DNA from: a virus
IMG/VR virus record: IMGVR_UViG_3300030329_001677
Coordinates: 1-47,560 of that record
Length of the DNA: 47,560 nucleotides
Direction: 5' to 3' (one strand)
The number at the start of each line of letters is the position of its first letter. Within the stretch, counting starts at the first letter, position 1. Below, piece by piece: positions 1 through 7,425 of the stretch. The notes under the pieces were generated by a model, which was given only the letters and a program-made list of their open reading frames with translations, ran no database searches and was not told the origin of the DNA. The position numbers and the translations under genes are program-made.

Positions 1-2
1 AT

Positions 3-134
3 TCTAATAAAAAAGAAATAGATGAAGATATATATGAAGACATAATAAATCATTTTATAAACACAGAAGAATATGAAAAATGCGCTGAAATAAAAAAAAT
101 TAAAGATAGTATATATAATAAAAAAAATTCTTAA
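3..134 (+). CDS. C-terminal fragment of a small charged protein
   Basis: An open frame enters from the left edge and ends at TAA 132-134, giving 43 C-terminal residues rich in Glu, Lys and Ile. The segment INTEEYEKCAEIKKIKD resembles the short UvrB/UvrC-type helical hairpin that small phage and bacterial proteins use for protein contacts; this is a resemblance only. The stop codon overlaps the promoter that drives the next gene. The start lies outside the window, so size and function cannot be judged. Confidence 0.6.
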   Translation, partial: SNKKEIDEDIYEDIINHFINTEEYEKCAEIKKIKDSIYNKKNS

Positions 135-139
135 CTTTG
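132..139 (+). promoter_or_regulatory. Bacteroidota-type promoter -7 box
   Basis: TAACTTTG matches the TAnnTTTG -7 element of the Bacteroidota primary sigma factor and lies 16 nt before the ATG at 156. It overlaps the stop codon of the upstream gene. The same TAACTTTG octamer recurs at 1573 and 31811, each time just ahead of a gene. Confidence 0.75.
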
Positions 140-155
140 TAAAAAATAAAAAACA

Positions 156-545
156 ATGCCTAAAAATTACACATTTAATGCGAGCTGTAGTGTGACAGCT
201 TCTTCAGATACTGGATATTCGCAATCACAATCTTGTGATTTTAGTTTAAATATAACAGGTGTAGACCAAATAGCTACAGGAAGATTAGATTGCGCTCATG
301 ATGGTGATAATACTGTTATGGCAGCAGCTGGATATGGAAGAGCGATATATATTCGTAATCTTGATGAAACTAATTTTATAACAGTTTATAATGGAGCAAG
401 TACAAATGCGGACCCAATAGGCGTGTTAGAACCAGGTGAATTTTTATTTACTATAATTCGTTCTACTACTACAACAGTAGCAAGAGCAGACACAGCTACA
501 GTAACAATAGAATATTTTGCAGTAGAAATAGATTCAGCAGCATAA
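156..545 (+). CDS. Small beta-rich probable virion protein (PGEF family, copy 1)
   Basis: A 129-residue protein made almost entirely of Ser/Thr/Val-rich strands, with no signal peptide or membrane segment. The C-terminal half has the pattern IYIRNLDE...LEPGEFLF...VTIEYFAV, which recurs in the next gene and weakly in the protein at 33181. That layout fits a compact beta-sandwich such as a phage decoration, fibre-head or tail-attachment protein. It starts a three-gene plus-strand group behind a TAnnTTTG promoter, with an A-rich leader. The family is not named; the structural role is inferred from composition and from the match to a gene inside the late block. Confidence 0.7.
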   Translation: MPKNYTFNASCSVTASSDTGYSQSQSCDFSLNITGVDQIATGRLDCAHDGDNTVMAAAGYGRAIYIRNLDETNFITVYNGASTNADPIGVLEPGEFLFTIIRSTTTTVARADTATVTIEYFAVEIDSAA

Positions 546-571
546 TTATTAATAATTAAAAAAAGATAGAC

Positions 572-985
572 ATGTCTATAATGACCACAACATTTACAGC
601 TTCAGCTAGTTTTAGCTTAACAGATGCAAACGGAGTAACCTTATTTTCTTATAGCCCTTCATTTACAAGTTCTAGAAACACAACAGCACACGCTTTATAT
701 GCGGGAGAACATTTAGCTCAAACAGGAAATTCTCAATTAGAGTGTGGCTCTGATTTAAATGTAGATAGAATATATGCATTTATAAAAAATGTAGATTCGG
801 ATTACGCTGTAACTGTTCTTCCAGATTCTGGTCAAAATGTAGAAATAAGTCATTTAAAACCAGGTGAATTTGTGTTTGCTCCAATGGATTTAAATGCTGA
901 TGGTTCTGGTACAAGCTTACGAGTTACTGCTGCAACTGCAGACCAAAAAGTTCAATACTTAATTGTAGACGCTATAGATAATTAA
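572..985 (+). CDS. Small beta-rich probable virion protein (PGEF family, copy 2)
   Basis: A 137-residue protein with the same overall plan as its upstream neighbour: Ser/Thr-rich strands at the N-terminus, then IYAFIKNVDSDYAVTV, then LKPGEFVF, then a closing strand QYLIVDAID. It lies 26 nt after the previous gene with no visible promoter or terminator, so the two are probably co-transcribed. An ancient duplication is likely, since the shared spacing of NLD/NVD and PGEF is kept while most residues differ. A virion surface or attachment role is inferred. Confidence 0.7.
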   Translation: MSIMTTTFTASASFSLTDANGVTLFSYSPSFTSSRNTTAHALYAGEHLAQTGNSQLECGSDLNVDRIYAFIKNVDSDYAVTVLPDSGQNVEISHLKPGEFVFAPMDLNADGSGTSLRVTAATADQKVQYLIVDAIDN

Positions 986-993
986 TAGATATT

Positions 994-1572
994 ATGTCTT
1001 TAATTAGTGATAAAGATAGATATAAGAAATTATCAGCTAGTGATAGAGCAAGAAGCCGTGTACAAGAAGACCCTAACTTACCTAATAAATTAATCAAAGT
1101 AAATCAGAGAAACAGACAAGATTCTATTGATAGAAGAAGGTCAGAGGAAGCTCTTGATTCTCGAAATAGAACAAAAATATACGGAACAACTCCCAAAGCA
1201 AATGAAGTTGTTAATTTATTTACTTTAAATGAAGGAGAGTCATTGGTTAATGTAATATTATGTAACAAAGAAAGTACTCCTATATGTGATATACATTGGA
1301 GCTACAATAAACCAGAAGATTTAACATTTACAAATACTGGCGGAATGATTACTGGAGTTACTGGAGGAACAACAACAAGGGTATTAGCAAAACAATGGGG
1401 AGCTAGGGAAACAGAAACATTCTCACAAACATTTGCTAGTATAGTAGAGAGTAGAGAAGGTCACTCAGTATCTACATTATCTATGTTTACTAATGTTCCT
1501 AGAAATATATATTTTTACTATGTTACAAGTGCTGCAACTATAGATATAACATATTCAATACAAGGCAGTTAA
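994..1572 (+). CDS. Probable virion protein with charged N-terminus and beta-rich C-terminus
   Basis: A 192-residue protein in two parts. Residues 1-65 are highly charged (KDRYKKL, RDRR-type clusters) and probably helical or extended; residues 66-192 are beta-rich with LFTLNEGESLVNVILCNKES and a terminal IDITYSIQGS strand. The second half recalls the two preceding proteins, so this may be a longer relative with an anchoring N-terminal tail, as in fibre or decoration proteins that dock through a disordered arm. It starts 8 nt after the previous stop and closes the group. Function is inferred. Confidence 0.65.
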   Translation: MSLISDKDRYKKLSASDRARSRVQEDPNLPNKLIKVNQRNRQDSIDRRRSEEALDSRNRTKIYGTTPKANEVVNLFTLNEGESLVNVILCNKESTPICDIHWSYNKPEDLTFTNTGGMITGVTGGTTTRVLAKQWGARETETFSQTFASIVESREGHSVSTLSMFTNVPRNIYFYYVTSAATIDITYSIQGS

Positions 1573-1580
1573 TAACTTTG
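1573..1580 (+). promoter_or_regulatory. Bacteroidota-type promoter -7 box
   Basis: TAACTTTG immediately follows the stop codon of the previous gene and lies about 80 nt before the ATG at 1662. It implies an unusually long AT-rich untranslated leader for the phosphoesterase gene compared with the 15-30 nt leaders elsewhere in the window. Confidence 0.65.
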
Positions 1581-1661
1581 TTAATAAATAAATTTTAATC
1601 ACCTATTACACAGCGTATTATATAATAATTTTATAGACATATAAAATAAAAAAACAGAATT

Positions 1662-2948
1662 ATGTCTTTAACTGATAAAATTAAAAAATTTCTTTTAGAA
1701 AATCCACACTTATTAAGAAGTAAATACGCGGAAACAGCTGAGATGTTCAATACAAATTATGAGGTAATAAGAGGGACAGCTCGTAGACTACGAAAAGAAA
1801 TTGGTGATACACAAAATCAAAAAGAAAAAGAAGTTATTAACATAGAAGAACAGGATGATAAATTAAAATTATATGTAGAAAACTCTAATAGAGTAAAATC
1901 AATTGACGATTTAATTAAACATTGTAAGATAGATTTAGACGAATGGGAAATTAATAAATACGATATAGGTACTTACGAAGTTACAGGATTTGATAAAGAC
2001 AATCACCCCACAACAGTTACTATGTATCGTATGAAAGCTTGGTTAACCAGAATTAAACCAGAGCTAAATCTTAAATTAGTAAAAGAACAATTAAAAGAAG
2101 ATTTATCTGATTTATCACCTAAAGTAGAGCGTAAAAAAAGAGATAGAAATGACAAAAAAGATAAGTATCTTTTAGAAATATCCGCTTTTGATTTACATTT
2201 AGGTAAAATAGGAATTAAAGGTGATGAGTATAGTTTAGAAATAGCAGAGACAAGAATGTTTGACGCTATTGAACATCTATTATATAGAGCTCAAGGATAT
2301 TATATAGATAAAATATTATTTATAGCAGGTCATGACTTCTTAAATTCTGATGGGGATTGGCCGATACCTACTACAACTAAAGGTACTCCTCAATTTAATT
2401 CTAATTATCATATAGATATGTATAGAGCTGGTAGAAAATTACTTATCAAAGCAATTAATTATTTATCAGAAATAGCGAATGTACATGTAATGGTTGTTCC
2501 AGGTAATCATGATAGAGAATCAATGATGCACTTAGGAGATACTTTAGAATTATATTATGAAGAAAATGAAAATGTTAAAGTAGACAATAGTGATTGTTTA
2601 ATGAAGATGATAGTGTATGGTAAAAATATGGTTATATCTGACCATGGTGACGGACCTAAAGCTAATGATTTACCTGGTATTATATCACAAAGATACAAAA
2701 ACGCTTGGAGTGATGTAGATTATGTCGAGGTTCATAGAGGTCATCTACACACAAATAAGTCTACAAAAATGCAAGCTATTGAAGAACTACAAGGAATAAC
2801 TATTCGTAATTTATCTTCTATGTCAGCTACAGACTTTTGGCATGATAGTAAAGGATATATTGGCAACATTAAAAAAGCCCAAGCTTTCCTTTATCATAGA
2901 AAGAATGGGCTTCAAGGTATTTTAAATTATAATGTAGAATTAAATTAA
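1662..2948 (+). CDS. Calcineurin-like metallophosphoesterase with N-terminal DNA-binding-like region
   Basis: 428 residues. The C-terminal two thirds carry the metal-binding blocks of the calcineurin-like phosphoesterase superfamily in order: DLHLGK (D177, H179), an AGHDFLNSDG block, PGNHDRES near 280-287, SDHGDG near 327 and a closing HRGHLH near 360. Residues 1-50 (NPHLLRSKYAETAEMF...VIRGTARRLRKEIG) look like a helix-turn-helix of the kind used to bind DNA. Members of this phage group are often found with recombination genes (SbcD/Mre11-type nucleases or phosphatases), but substrate cannot be told. It is the last plus-strand gene before the strand switch, and its stop overlaps the stop of a convergent small gene. 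Confidence 0.9.
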   Translation: MSLTDKIKKFLLENPHLLRSKYAETAEMFNTNYEVIRGTARRLRKEIGDTQNQKEKEVINIEEQDDKLKLYVENSNRVKSIDDLIKHCKIDLDEWEINKYDIGTYEVTGFDKDNHPTTVTMYRMKAWLTRIKPELNLKLVKEQLKEDLSDLSPKVERKKRDRNDKKDKYLLEISAFDLHLGKIGIKGDEYSLEIAETRMFDAIEHLLYRAQGYYIDKILFIAGHDFLNSDGDWPIPTTTKGTPQFNSNYHIDMYRAGRKLLIKAINYLSEIANVHVMVVPGNHDRESMMHLGDTLELYYEENENVKVDNSDCLMKMIVYGKNMVISDHGDGPKANDLPGIISQRYKNAWSDVDYVEVHRGHLHTNKSTKMQAIEELQGITIRNLSSMSATDFWHDSKGYIGNIKKAQAFLYHRKNGLQGILNYNVELN

Positions 2949-3082
2949 GTTCTTTGTAATTCCTTTATATATTTATCTAAAGTTTTTATACATTTTTCAA
3001 GATATCGTTTATATTTTTTTAAATATCTAAGTTTATCCTGCCTCCTATAATTAGGAGGAGATATTTTACTATAATTTCTCAT
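2945..3082 (-). CDS. Small basic hypothetical protein (45 aa)
   Basis: ATG at 3082 opens 45 codons rich in Lys, Arg and Tyr, with a helical stretch (RYLKKYKRYLEKCIKTLDKYIKEL) likely to form a basic amphipathic or coiled-coil helix. The start overlaps the end of the upstream minus-strand gene by 14 nt, and the stop overlaps the stop of the convergent phosphoesterase gene. No family recognised. It would be the last gene of the long leftward transcription unit. No terminator hairpin is visible between the converging genes. Confidence 0.55.
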   Translation of the reverse strand: MRNYSKISPPNYRRQDKLRYLKKYKRYLEKCIKTLDKYIKELQRT

Positions 3083-3281
3083 TTCTCTTTTTTCTATCTT
3101 TTAATAATATTTCTTTTAGTTTTTTGTCCCCATAAATAGGTCTCGAATTGGGTAGTTTAGAATATTCTTCAGGATTAAAGATACATTTTACCTCTCTAAT
3201 TAACCCCTCTTTATTTCTTTTCACAATCCATCTTCTTAATGGATATGTGTCTGTTTTTAAAAATGTATTTAAAAAGCTCAT
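3069..3281 (-). CDS. Hypothetical protein (70 aa)
   Basis: A 70-residue basic protein with no recognisable domain. It contains RRWIVKRNKEGLIREVKCIFNPEEYSKLP and ends in a Lys/Arg-rich tail. Its ATG sits in an ATGA overlap with the stop of the upstream small gene, so its translation is probably coupled to it. It lies at the far end of the minus-strand operon, downstream of the methylase. Confidence 0.65.
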   Translation of the reverse strand: MSFLNTFLKTDTYPLRRWIVKRNKEGLIREVKCIFNPEEYSKLPNSRPIYGDKKLKEILLKDRKKRNEKL

Positions 3282-3424
3282 AATTTAAATTTTTTATGGG
3301 TGTTACCCGTTATTAAACAAATATATTTATCTTTAGTAGTAAATAGTCTTCTTCTACATTTAGAATTATGAAATCCTAATTTATGCTTAAGGAATCTTAA
3401 TTTTTTTATATATTTTTTATTCAT
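3278..3424 (-). CDS. Small basic hypothetical protein (48 aa)
   Basis: 48 codons from ATG 3424 to TGA 3278-3280. The reading frame fills an otherwise empty gap exactly: it starts 8 nt inside the end of the upstream gene and stops in an ATGA overlap with the next. The protein is strongly basic (MNKKYIKKLRFLKHKLGF then CRRRLF) and resembles small nucleic-acid-binding phage proteins only in composition. No family recognised. Confidence 0.6.
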   Translation of the reverse strand: MNKKYIKKLRFLKHKLGFHNSKCRRRLFTTKDKYICLITGNTHKKFKL

Positions 3425-3746
3425 AAGCTCCAGTTATATTATTTCTAATTTGTTCACTTTTCTTTACATGAGTATATCCTATATTTTTTCTTTTAAACCC
3501 TGTTCTAGCGTGAACCTTTAAATCTATGACACGAACATCACATTCTAAAGGTTTCTTACGATTTATTTTTAATATATCTCTTTTATATGTTTTGTATTCT
3601 AGTAGAGGGTATGTATCTACATACTCTCTACCAAATACAATATTTATTAATTCTACAGTTTCTGTTTTAGTTCTATTGCGATAAGGTCTTTCATATTGGT
3701 AAGTAATATCACAATAAACTATTTCTCCTGGTTCTATATTGTCCAC
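3417..3746 (-). CDS. Hypothetical protein (109 aa)
   Basis: 109 residues, no recognised family. The first 70 residues have alternating hydrophobic residues suggesting a small beta-barrel (GEIVYCDITYQY, TVELINIVFGREYVDTYPLL), followed by a basic C-terminal region (RTGFKRKNIGYTHVKKS). The gene begins 2 nt after the methylase stop and overlaps the next small gene, so it is co-transcribed with them. A nucleic-acid-related role is possible given charge and context, but nothing specific can be claimed. Confidence 0.65.
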   Translation of the reverse strand: MDNIEPGEIVYCDITYQYERPYRNRTKTETVELINIVFGREYVDTYPLLEYKTYKRDILKINRKKPLECDVRVIDLKVHARTGFKRKNIGYTHVKKSEQIRNNITGAYE

Positions 3747-3748
3747 AT

Positions 3749-4561
3749 TTAATAATTCATGATTAATAATTCTTCTCCTTTATTTTGTTTTTTTCCTTTA
3801 CTAGCTCCAGCAGTTTTAGCAAACTCTTTGCTTACCCATCGGAAATCTTTTCTAGGATACATCTCTTCTAGCTCTTCAAAATAATAATAAGATAATGCAA
3901 ATTTACCTCTTATATTTTGTAGCCACTTAGATAATGTTTCATGGTCTAATGCGTCAAAATCATGATTAGAATAATATTTTTCTGTTTTCCAATAAGGAGG
4001 GTCTAAATAAAAGAAGCTAGTAGTTCCATCATATTTAGAAATACATTCTGTATAGTCCAAGTTTTCACATTTAGTAATTTTAGATAAACGATTAACTGTA
4101 TCAAAATGTAATAACCTATCACGAAAAGAATCAAATTTTGACTTGTATTTACCTTTTAAATCTACATATTTAGATTCCATTATTTTACTACCACTAAATA
4201 CTTGTGTAGCTAAATAAGCATATTTCATACCTAAGTCCATTGAAAAGTCTGGGAAGCCTAAATCACATGTATCATTAATTTCTTTTTGATATTTATAGAA
4301 TAATTCTTCATCTTGAGATTTTACGTCTTTTATATGGTTATAAAATACAACTGGTTCTGTACAACACTGCATAAGATTTACCATAAATCTATTTTTATCG
4401 TTATAAACGATTTCTTTTAGTTTTGAACCCTCATGTATATCTCCTTTGATATATACCCAGAAAGCTCCTCCAAATACCTCTACATAGGTTTCTATATCTT
4501 TTGGTATATATTCACATATCCATTTAGCCATTCGGCTTTTACCTCCTATATAACTAATCAT
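3749..4561 (-). CDS. dam: DNA adenine methylase (D12/Dam class)
   Basis: 270 residues, the usual size for class D12 N6-adenine methyltransferases. It begins with the family's N-terminal motif YIGGKSRMAKWI, followed by YVEVFGGA (AdoMet-binding motif I) near residues 26-33, then the catalytic DPPY near residues 187-190 within FFYLDPPYWKTEKYY, and ends with the conserved LSYYYFEELEEMY region. It transfers methyl from AdoMet to adenine N6, which in phages commonly protects DNA from host restriction or marks replicated DNA. No cognate nuclease is visible nearby, so it looks like an orphan. The target site cannot be read from sequence. Confidence 0.93.
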   Translation of the reverse strand: MISYIGGKSRMAKWICEYIPKDIETYVEVFGGAFWVYIKGDIHEGSKLKEIVYNDKNRFMVNLMQCCTEPVVFYNHIKDVKSQDEELFYKYQKEINDTCDLGFPDFSMDLGMKYAYLATQVFSGSKIMESKYVDLKGKYKSKFDSFRDRLLHFDTVNRLSKITKCENLDYTECISKYDGTTSFFYLDPPYWKTEKYYSNHDFDALDHETLSKWLQNIRGKFALSYYYFEELEEMYPRKDFRWVSKEFAKTAGASKGKKQNKGEELLIMNY

Positions 4562-4697
4562 ACTTTTCTTTATCTAGTCTATCTAAATTTTTTTTCAGGT
4601 TTTTAGTGTTTATATTTCTTTCTATTCCTTTTTCTAATTGAGTTACCACATACATTCCTGATATAAAACCTACTACAAATATAATTACCTCTAACAT
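4554..4697 (-). CDS. Small single-pass membrane protein (47 aa)
   Basis: ATG 4697 opens 47 codons. Residues 1-20 (MLEVIIFVVGFISGMYVVTQ) form one hydrophobic helix, and the rest is a charged tail rich in Lys, Asn and Asp, suggesting N-terminal membrane anchoring with a cytoplasmic C-terminus. It overlaps the start of the methylase gene by 8 nt. No family recognised. Single-helix proteins of this size recur three times on this strand (also 8885 and 18122). Confidence 0.6.
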   Translation of the reverse strand: MLEVIIFVVGFISGMYVVTQLEKGIERNINTKNLKKNLDRLDKEKYD

Positions 4698-4701
4698 AAT
4701 T

Positions 4702-4983
4702 TTATTTTTTTAATTTTTCTAATTCAAATTCTAAATGAGCTATTGCTTTTTTAATACAATCTATAGGGGTGTCGTGTTTACGATATGCTCTTAATAAATA
4801 CGTTACAGCTGTTCCTATATGATATGTTAAATCAAAGTTATCACATACTTTTCTAGCTTCATATCCTTCTTTACCTTTATAATATTCAGGTATTCTATCA
4901 TCACCTAATGTTGTTGTAGGATAGTATCCGTTCCTACCATAATCATAGTAATGTTCGTTGTGTTTTTCATCTTCCTTGGCCAC
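4702..4983 (-). CDS. DUF3310-like protein
   Basis: 93 residues. The C-terminal half, YHIGTAVTYLLRAYRKHDTPIDCIKKAIAHLE, follows the signature of DUF3310 (phage 'nucleotide kinase'-type small proteins: FxxGNAxKYLxRxxxK...xDLxKAxxYLE). The first 40 residues are Tyr/Gly/His-rich and poorly conserved. Proteins of this family are common in phage replication modules; some are annotated as nucleotide kinases, but that activity is not supported by any motif here. It lies between a micro-protein gene and the methylase. Confidence 0.75.
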   Translation of the reverse strand: MAKEDEKHNEHYYDYGRNGYYPTTTLGDDRIPEYYKGKEGYEARKVCDNFDLTYHIGTAVTYLLRAYRKHDTPIDCIKKAIAHLEFELEKLKK

Positions 4984-5098
4984 GATATTTCTTTTTATAA
5001 TTAATACTTTGTTTTAATTTAGAAGTTTTAGACTTAGCGTGAACGCCAGGTCTCTTTCTTTGTTTTTCTTTTTTAAATACAAATGATTTTACCGCCAT
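4967..5098 (-). CDS. Small basic conserved phage protein (43 aa)
   Basis: 43 codons from ATG 5098, which overlaps the preceding stop as TAATG, to TGA 4967-4969 inside the start of the next gene. The protein is extremely basic and low in hydrophobic residues: RKRPGVHAKSKTSKLK in the middle and KKYRGQGR at the C-terminus. I recall small proteins with this RPGVHAK...YRGQGR pattern from other phages of Bacteroidota; function is unknown, and charge suggests nucleic acid or ribosome contact. Too short for standard gene callers. Confidence 0.7.
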   Translation of the reverse strand: MAVKSFVFKKEKQRKRPGVHAKSKTSKLKQSINYKKKYRGQGR

Positions 5099-5520
5099 TA
5101 GTCTAGTTTAGTTTTATAATGTTCAACAATTTTATTTAACTCTCTTTTATAAAATAAATCAAATTCAACCAATTCTATATTACCTGAATCAGGATTAATT
5201 TGCTTTGGTTGTGTTTTTTCCCAGTATACATATAACACTGCACGTAATCTTTGACTAGGAGTTTTATTTCCAAATTCTGTAGATTCGTGTTCTATATTTT
5301 CTGCAGCTTTTTCTACAGCGTCTTTTTGGTCTTGATTTATAGGATATGGTGATAACAATACATATCCTGTTTTTCTATTTAAATTAAATAGATTTACCAT
5401 AGTTTCGTTTGATAACTCAGGAGTACCTATATGTACTCTTAATGAGCCGTCAGCAAGGGTAGATATTTTCTCTACCCCGCCTTCGAATAATACTGATTTA
5501 GATTTCATGGACTTCGTCAT
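5098..5520 (-). CDS. Hypothetical protein in recombination cluster (140 aa)
   Basis: 140 residues, no recognised family. A beta-rich N-terminal part (SVLFEGGVEKISTLADGSLRV) is followed by a long helical region. The stretch TPSQRLRAVLYVYWEK occurs, as I recall, in phage proteins encoded next to RecE-like nucleases, but its role is not known to me. The gene overlaps the end of the exonuclease gene by 23 nt, indicating tight co-expression, and could encode a partner or regulator of that enzyme; this is inference from position. Confidence 0.75.
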   Translation of the reverse strand: MTKSMKSKSVLFEGGVEKISTLADGSLRVHIGTPELSNETMVNLFNLNRKTGYVLLSPYPINQDQKDAVEKAAENIEHESTEFGNKTPSQRLRAVLYVYWEKTQPKQINPDSGNIELVEFDLFYKRELNKIVEHYKTKLD

Positions 5521-6313
5521 AATTGCCTAATATATGAATTGTTCTTTCTGATTTTTTGTCAAGAGGGTCAAATCCAGCCCCAGGCCAGTAATCATTCTCT
5601 TCACAATATTTATATATTTCTAACTCGTGGTTATACATATCTCTACCTCCATCTATCATGTCGTCTCCCAACTCAAATACATTGATAGAGAACGGTGGGG
5701 TTTTTTCTACAGCTATTATAATAAATCTTGTAGCTTGTACAGCGTCTAAATAAAAAGCTGCTTGTTTATGATATTTATATTTTATAACAGACCTCATAAA
5801 ACCATTGTAAGACGCGTCTTGTGTAGTTTTAAGGTCTACTATCATATCAGCTGATTTTCTGTAGTAATCTAACATACCCTTACAATTAACATCGTAATTT
5901 TTGTTATTCCACTGTATAATCTTTTCTGGTTCTCCGTTTTTTAACAAATCTTTAACTAAAGAATCTTTAAATACTTTTAAAGATATTTCTGTTATTAACT
6001 CATAATCAGATTCAGAAATAACAGTCTTAAACATATTATTTTTAGTAAATTCTGCAAAATCCTCTTTACCCTTTTTAGTTCTTTTATCAAACTTAGGGGA
6101 TATCGCATAGTGATTAAGAAATTCTCCAGGCTGTAATATATCCATATGTATAGCTGAACCTAACTTCATAGCAGGTGTAGCGGGTTGTGGATTATCTTGT
6201 CTAAACCTAAAGTATTCAGGAGAAACAGATATATGATTCAACATACTATTAGATATGTAGTCTGTATCACTATAATAGTTATTGTAATCTAAATTATTTT
6301 TTAACAGTTTCAT
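5498..6313 (-). CDS. RecE-like PD-(D/E)xK exonuclease
   Basis: 271 residues with the pattern of the DUF3799/RecE-like exonuclease group: N-terminal DYISNSMLNHISVSPEYF, then MKLGSAIHMDILQP near 50-62, then catalytic IVDLKTTQDAS near 163-173 (Asp, then Glu/Asp-x-Lys positions seen as DLK), then KYHKQAAFYLDAV with the usual Gln. It would resect 5' ends of double-stranded DNA to make 3' single strands for the Rad52-family annealing protein encoded upstream. No iron-sulphur cysteine set is evident. It overlaps the genes on both sides. Confidence 0.88.
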   Translation of the reverse strand: MKLLKNNLDYNNYYSDTDYISNSMLNHISVSPEYFRFRQDNPQPATPAMKLGSAIHMDILQPGEFLNHYAISPKFDKRTKKGKEDFAEFTKNNMFKTVISESDYELITEISLKVFKDSLVKDLLKNGEPEKIIQWNNKNYDVNCKGMLDYYRKSADMIVDLKTTQDASYNGFMRSVIKYKYHKQAAFYLDAVQATRFIIIAVEKTPPFSINVFELGDDMIDGGRDMYNHELEIYKYCEENDYWPGAGFDPLDKKSERTIHILGNYDEVHEI

Positions 6314-6629
6314 CTACTTTTTCTTCTTCTTTTATATCTTCTTTTCTTTTATCTATCTCCATCATGTTAGCCAATATTTCGCTAGCGTTAGGTATTCTCA
6401 TAGCGTATTCATACATGCTTTTACTAAAATTATTTATATCACTTTCATCAAAAGCTTGTTTGTTCCAAATTTTATGAACCCAAGTCAATAAAGCAACTTC
6501 ATGAGCCCTAATGATTTCACTTAAAAACTTAATAGATTCTTCTACTTGTTTATCTACCATAAAGTTTTTACCTTGTATTTTAATTTTGGTTTTTGTAGAT
6601 TTTTTTGTTTTTGTTGTTTTCTTAGCCAT
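6294..6629 (-). CDS. Hypothetical protein with lysine-rich N-terminus (111 aa)
   Basis: 111 residues. The first 20 are almost all Lys and Thr (KKTTKTKKSTKTKIKI), like nucleic-acid-binding tails. The middle is helical (ESIKFLSEIIRAHEVALLTWVHKIW, ASEILANMMEIDKRK), and the end is highly charged and acidic/basic mixed. No family recognised. It overlaps its neighbours by 8 and 20 nt inside the recombination operon, suggesting a DNA-related accessory role, which is inferred. Confidence 0.65.
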   Translation of the reverse strand: MAKKTTKTKKSTKTKIKIQGKNFMVDKQVEESIKFLSEIIRAHEVALLTWVHKIWNKQAFDESDINNFSKSMYEYAMRIPNASEILANMMEIDKRKEDIKEEEKVDETVKK

Positions 6630-7050
6630 TTTCTTCTAAATTTATTAATTGTTTAATTAGTTTTTCGTTTGATTCAATTTTTTCTTTTAATTTTTCATTA
6701 TCTATTAAAAGTTGAGAATAAATATCTACATTACTATTTATTAAATGTTTATGTTTTTTAAATAAATTATTAGCCGCTTGAAACATTCTTTGTAAATGAG
6801 GATAAACATCTATATATCCCTCTACTTTAGTAGCGTAATGTATGATTGAAGCGTGATTTCTATTCATAATATCTCCTATTGCTTGCCATGTTAGTTCTGT
6901 TCTGTTTCTTAAAAGGAAAGCTAAGACCATTCTTCTTTCAACTAGAGGCCTATCTCTTCTTTTAGAAAATAATATATCTCTACTTACATTTTGTAGTTCA
7001 CAATATTCGTCTATGAAATCATCTATATAATGTTTTTTTATAATATTCAT
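6622..7050 (-). CDS. DnaA domain IV-like DNA-binding protein
   Basis: 142 residues. Residues ~15-75 match the DnaA C-terminal DNA-binding domain pattern: RDILFSKRRDRPLVERRMVLAFLLR, then TWQAIGDIMNRNHASIIHYATKVEGYI, equivalent to the R-x-IAMYLxR helix and the GxRDHSTVxHAxxKI signature that recognises DnaA boxes. There is no AAA+ ATPase portion, so it is a stand-alone recognition domain followed by a helical, coiled-coil-like tail (IDNEKLKEKIESNEKLIKQL). It could recognise the phage origin or compete with host DnaA. It overlaps RusA-like and 6294 genes by 4 and 8 nt. Confidence 0.85.
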   Translation of the reverse strand: MNIIKKHYIDDFIDEYCELQNVSRDILFSKRRDRPLVERRMVLAFLLRNRTELTWQAIGDIMNRNHASIIHYATKVEGYIDVYPHLQRMFQAANNLFKKHKHLINSNVDIYSQLLIDNEKLKEKIESNEKLIKQLINLEENG

Positions 7051-7415
7051 AATACTTTAATTGTTACTCCAGGATTTTCTTTATTATATTCATACTCTTC
7101 AAAATATGGTATCATAAATAGACAGTTATCATCTTCTATCCATCCGTATTTTACCATTAAATCTTGTACTGTTTGAGCTGGATTGATATAATCAAATTTA
7201 CGCCTAGAGCCTCTATGGAAGGTAAATGAAATTTTATAGGGGGGTTGTTTACTTTCTATTATATCGTGAAACTTTTCCTTATACTTTACGTATTCCTCTT
7301 TAGTTTTCTTGATATAATTCATAGTAGTTTTAGAATGTATAAGATATTTCCCTGTCCATCTTTTACCATTCTTACTAGAAGGAACATTCCCTGCTATAAA
7401 AATTTCATCTCCCAT
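7047..7415 (-). CDS. RusA-like Holliday junction resolvase
   Basis: 122 residues, typical RusA length. N-terminal IAGNVPSSKNGKRWTG is the SKN-type start of the family, and the C-terminal half has the acidic core: RKFDYINPAQTVQDLMVKYGWIEDDNCLFMIP, equivalent to FDxDNxxKxxxDxLxxxGxxxDDxxI. The Asp residues in FDY, VQD and EDD are the expected metal ligands. RusA-family enzymes cut Holliday junctions made in recombination and replication. The gene ends in an ATGA overlap with the DnaA-like gene and follows the SSB gene. Confidence 0.85.
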   Translation of the reverse strand: MGDEIFIAGNVPSSKNGKRWTGKYLIHSKTTMNYIKKTKEEYVKYKEKFHDIIESKQPPYKISFTFHRGSRRKFDYINPAQTVQDLMVKYGWIEDDNCLFMIPYFEEYEYNKENPGVTIKVL

Positions 7416-7425
7416 AGATTAATTA

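Noticed and set aside
3318-3325. Minus-strand TATATTTG inside the 48-aa gene
   Set aside because: Matches the promoter consensus but lies within an overlapping gene chain; a chance match is common in DNA this AT-rich. The same applies to 4675-4682.
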